This document shows, one piece after another, positions 62,110 to 64,000 of a stretch of 64,000 bases of DNA. Position numbers and translations under genes: made by a program. The DNA is from Paenibacillus albus. GTDB taxonomy: Bacteria; Bacillota; Bacilli; Paenibacillales; Paenibacillaceae. Numbering within the stretch: position 1 is the stretch's first letter; every line of letters starts with the position of its first letter. The notes beneath the pieces were generated by a model. That model was not told the origin of the DNA. It ran no database searches and worked only from the letters and a program-made list of their open reading frames with translations. The stretch is from assembly GCF_003952225.1 (NCBI RefSeq), contig NZ_CP034437.1, positions 1,874,501-1,938,500 of the forward strand. Reading direction: 5' to 3'.

Positions 62110-63246
62110 TTATGTAAAATTATATGGCGGCGCAGTCGTTCCACCGACGACAAGCCGAGGTGGGAGCACGATCTTCTTACGCTCCTGTTCCGGGTTCTCG
62201 GCCAGCGAGAGGAGCAGCTTCGTCGCTTGTATCCCGATCTCTTCCTCCTGTTGAAGAACGCAGGACGGACGCTTCGCCCAGCGATAGGAATGCTCCAGAT
62301 CGTCGAAGAAAATAACGGATAGCTGCTCAGGAATCGAGAACTCCAGCCGTTCTGCAGCCGTCATCACTTTCAGGCCGAGCGAGGAGTTGAGCGCGAAGAC
62401 GGCGGTCACGTCTGTGCTCTCACGCAGAAATCTCTCGATCTGCAAGGGATCCGTATTCGTGAATACAAGTCTCGGATCGCTAGAAATTCCGTGATCGGAC
62501 AATGCTCTTCGGTACCCTTCAAGCCGATCCTCCATACTCGATGTTCCTTTGGCAGGAGCAGTCAGGAAAGCGATGCGCGTATGGCCTGATTGAATGAGAT
62601 GGTTCGTCGCTTCATAGGCTCCGCCAAAATGATCGGAGCAGACGCAGTTCGTCTCAAGCCCTTTCAAGTAGCGGTCTATGACGACGATGGGATAGCCGCG
62701 CAGCGACATTCGCAGAATATCTTCGTTATAGCTTTCTCCTTCTATCGGATAAACAATAACACCATCCACACCAAATTCGTCTGCCTCTGCCAAAAGCGTA
62801 CACTCGGTCTCGACAGACTCATGCGTGAGCGACACGATGACCCGGTAGCCTCCCAGCGCTGCTTGCTTCTCGACGCCTTGCACGAGATGGACCATATAGG
62901 CAGTCTTAAGGCTTGGAATCATGAGGGAGATCAGCTTCATTTTGCGCGGCTTCACGAGTGCGGCAAGGGATGCGGATGCGTTGGCAGGCGGGTAGAGGAC
63001 AGGCTCTTTGCTCTGCGGCCCATCGGCGACAAAAGAGCCCTTTCCTTGAATGCGGTAGACAGAGCCATCCTCGACGAGTGTGGACAGCGCGCCTTTCACT
63101 GTGATACGGCTGACGCCAAAATGCTCCGCGAGCTCATTCTCGGATGGGAGCCGCTCGCCGGGCTTTAAGTTGCCTTGTGTGATTTGGTCGGCGATGTAGG
63201 TGCGAATCTGCGTATATAAAGGCACTCGCTTCATTGGAACGGACAT
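62110..63246 (-). CDS. GntR-type repressor with LacI-like sensor domain
   Basis: A 378-residue regulator. N-terminal GntR winged helix (about 5-72: PLYTQIRTYIADQI, LPSENELAEHFGVSRITVKGAL) joined to a LacI/periplasmic-binding-like domain (about 100-378: LISLMIPSLKTAYMVHLVQG, VDGVIVYPIEGES, DHFGGAYEATNHLIQSGHTRIAFL). This is the AraR architecture; it binds DNA and releases it on binding a sugar. It is divergent from a partial gene at 63735, its probable target. AGGAG lies about 6 bases before the ATG. Confidence 0.9.
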   Translation of the reverse strand: MSVPMKRVPLYTQIRTYIADQITQGNLKPGERLPSENELAEHFGVSRITVKGALSTLVEDGSVYRIQGKGSFVADGPQSKEPVLYPPANASASLAALVKPRKMKLISLMIPSLKTAYMVHLVQGVEKQAALGGYRVIVSLTHESVETECTLLAEADEFGVDGVIVYPIEGESYNEDILRMSLRGYPIVVIDRYLKGLETNCVCSDHFGGAYEATNHLIQSGHTRIAFLTAPAKGTSSMEDRLEGYRRALSDHGISSDPRLVFTNTDPLQIERFLRESTDVTAVFALNSSLGLKVMTAAERLEFSIPEQLSVIFFDDLEHSYRWAKRPSCVLQQEEEIGIQATKLLLSLAENPEQERKKIVLPPRLVVGGTTAPPYNFT

Positions 63247-63289
63247 CTTGGTCTCCTACTCTCTCCATGGGGATGACGCCAGTCATTTG

Positions 63290-63315
63290 TAGTTGTTATA
63301 TTGAATATACAACTA
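63290..63315. promoter_or_regulatory. Candidate operator of the GntR/LacI-type repressor
   Basis: An inverted repeat TAGTTGT-N12-ACAACTA, 44 bases upstream of the repressor start. Size and location fit autoregulation; no binding data. Confidence 0.5.
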
Positions 63316-63734
63316 TTTACAGATCGTTCAAATCTTTTTCTTTACAGCGTAGAGGGATCGGAGTATGATGCAGGTAAATGAATATTGTTAACAATCGAGT
63401 GAAGCGTTAGTTGTCTATTTGTTATAAGCAGTTTTGCGCGGCTGTGCCGCAGCCGCAGCGCACACGGATTGTTCACCTTCTATGTTCTGACCCTCATCGT
63501 TCATCTTCTATGAAGTTTAAGCAAGATTCACCACACTTCACGCACTTCACAGAGCAACCCCACGAGCAATTTCTATCTCAAGCTTGCCACTTACAACCAC
63601 CACAAGTACAGCAGATCAACCGAACCCAAGCACCGACAAGTCCAAAATGTAAGCGCTCTATTTACGTGTCCATTATCAGCACGGCTTGTTTGCCGATTCC
63701 ACATGAATCACATGCGAATTAGTCAGGGGGAGAA
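63316..63734. other. Divergent intergenic region
   Basis: About 420 non-coding bases between the repressor and the partial rightward gene. Apart from the cre-like site at 63648 I see no gene, hairpin or repeat; short open frames here lack ribosome sites. Confidence 0.6.
63648..63661 (+). promoter_or_regulatory. Candidate cre (CcpA) site
   Basis: TGTAAGCGCTCTAT matches the cre consensus except at the last two positions. It lies 74 bases before the start codon at 63735, suggesting carbon catabolite control. Confidence 0.5.
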
Positions 63735-64000
63735 ATGATGGTAATGGATGTAAAGCTGCAATCAAGGCCGAAGACGTATTTTTTGCAGGAGGCGATTGAA
63801 AGAGGGTTTACCGCGATTGCGAACCGGCTGGATAGAGAACAGAATTACCGGCCGTATTTTCTTCTTCGACTGAGGCCTCAGCCGCAGCTGGAGCATCATA
63901 TTTGGGATCTTGGCGATATGTGCAGCAGGTTTACCGATGCGTATTTGCTGGGTCGTTCGGTGACGGGATCATCGGCGTATAAGGAAGAAGAAGAGGCGCT
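63735..64000 (+). CDS. Unknown protein, N-terminal part (possible sugar-catabolic protein)
   Basis: Begins with ATGATG after AGGGGGAG and runs off the window (88 full codons). Start MMVMDVKLQSRPKTYFLQEA, then GFTAIANRLDREQNYRPYF, QLEHHIWDLGDMCSRF and DAYLLGRSVTG. There is no signal peptide. I do not recognise the family; the helix-rich start and divergent AraR-like repressor plus cre site suggest carbohydrate use. Confidence 0.6.
   Translation, partial: MMVMDVKLQSRPKTYFLQEAIERGFTAIANRLDREQNYRPYFLLRLRPQPQLEHHIWDLGDMCSRFTDAYLLGRSVTGSSAYKEEEEA

Noticed and set aside
62041..62110. SigB-type promoter before rsbV
   Set aside because: A GGGTAA -10-like element exists on the minus strand, but no GTTT-type -35 lies at the right distance.

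Overview
The window comes from the chromosome of a low-to-middling-GC, Gram-positive, spore-former-like member of the Paenibacillaceae (Paenibacillus or a close relative). This is inferred from strong AGGAGG-type ribosome binding sites, SLH-anchored surface enzymes, an mmg-type methylcitrate operon, an rsbV-rsbW-sigB module, KimA, YpsA and CcpA-like cre sites. No tRNA, rRNA, CRISPR, prophage or insertion sequence was seen.

Layout. 1-1932: end of a hexuronate operon (uxuA end, an SDR fructuronate reductase, a Nif3-like protein). 2220-7124 (minus): large secreted modular GH10 xylanase with CBM22, CBM9 and SLH modules. 7244-12592: LysR regulator divergent from a pentose-phosphate operon (zwf, tkt, tal). 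12640-13572: non-coding DNA built of three families of ~51-bp-period repeats. 13573-14463 (minus): ankyrin protein. 14611-22826: seven-gene operon for short acyl-CoA oxidation and the methylcitrate cycle. 22912-24729 (minus): KimA potassium importer. 24961-28639: PHP phosphatase, MgtC-like, metallophosphoesterase, YpsA and DUF1904 genes. 28794-33162: glycerophosphodiesterase divergent from a Ugp-type ABC importer whose first permease is frameshifted. 33397-40928: nucleoside hydrolase, VanY-type peptidase, TPR-GH26 protein, two small proteins, MEKHA and MmcQ-like proteins, class-3 lipase and a receiver-PP2C phosphatase. 41063-44006: a 7TM histidine kinase and a receiver-wHTH-BTAD regulator. 44353-58764: one giant gene (about 4,800 codons). 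59043-63246 (minus): CorA, sigB-rsbW-rsbV and a GntR/LacI-type repressor, divergent from a partial gene that runs off the end.

The most unusual content is the giant surface protein: signal peptide, three SLH domains, a beta-strand-rich segment, a Gly linker, about 27 Ig-like repeats marked by a GYDFG motif, and then about 1,900 residues of alpha-helical solenoid-like repeats that I cannot assign to a named family. The second is a set of intergenic arrays with different sequences but the same 50-51 bp period, most with an imperfect palindrome in each unit, lying just downstream of genes. Smaller oddities are an acyl-CoA dehydrogenase lacking the usual catalytic Glu, a citrate-synthase-family enzyme with an acidic insert, a CorA with a Ser/Arg-rich tail, and a receiver-PP2C protein that could be the missing phosphatase of the SigB switch.
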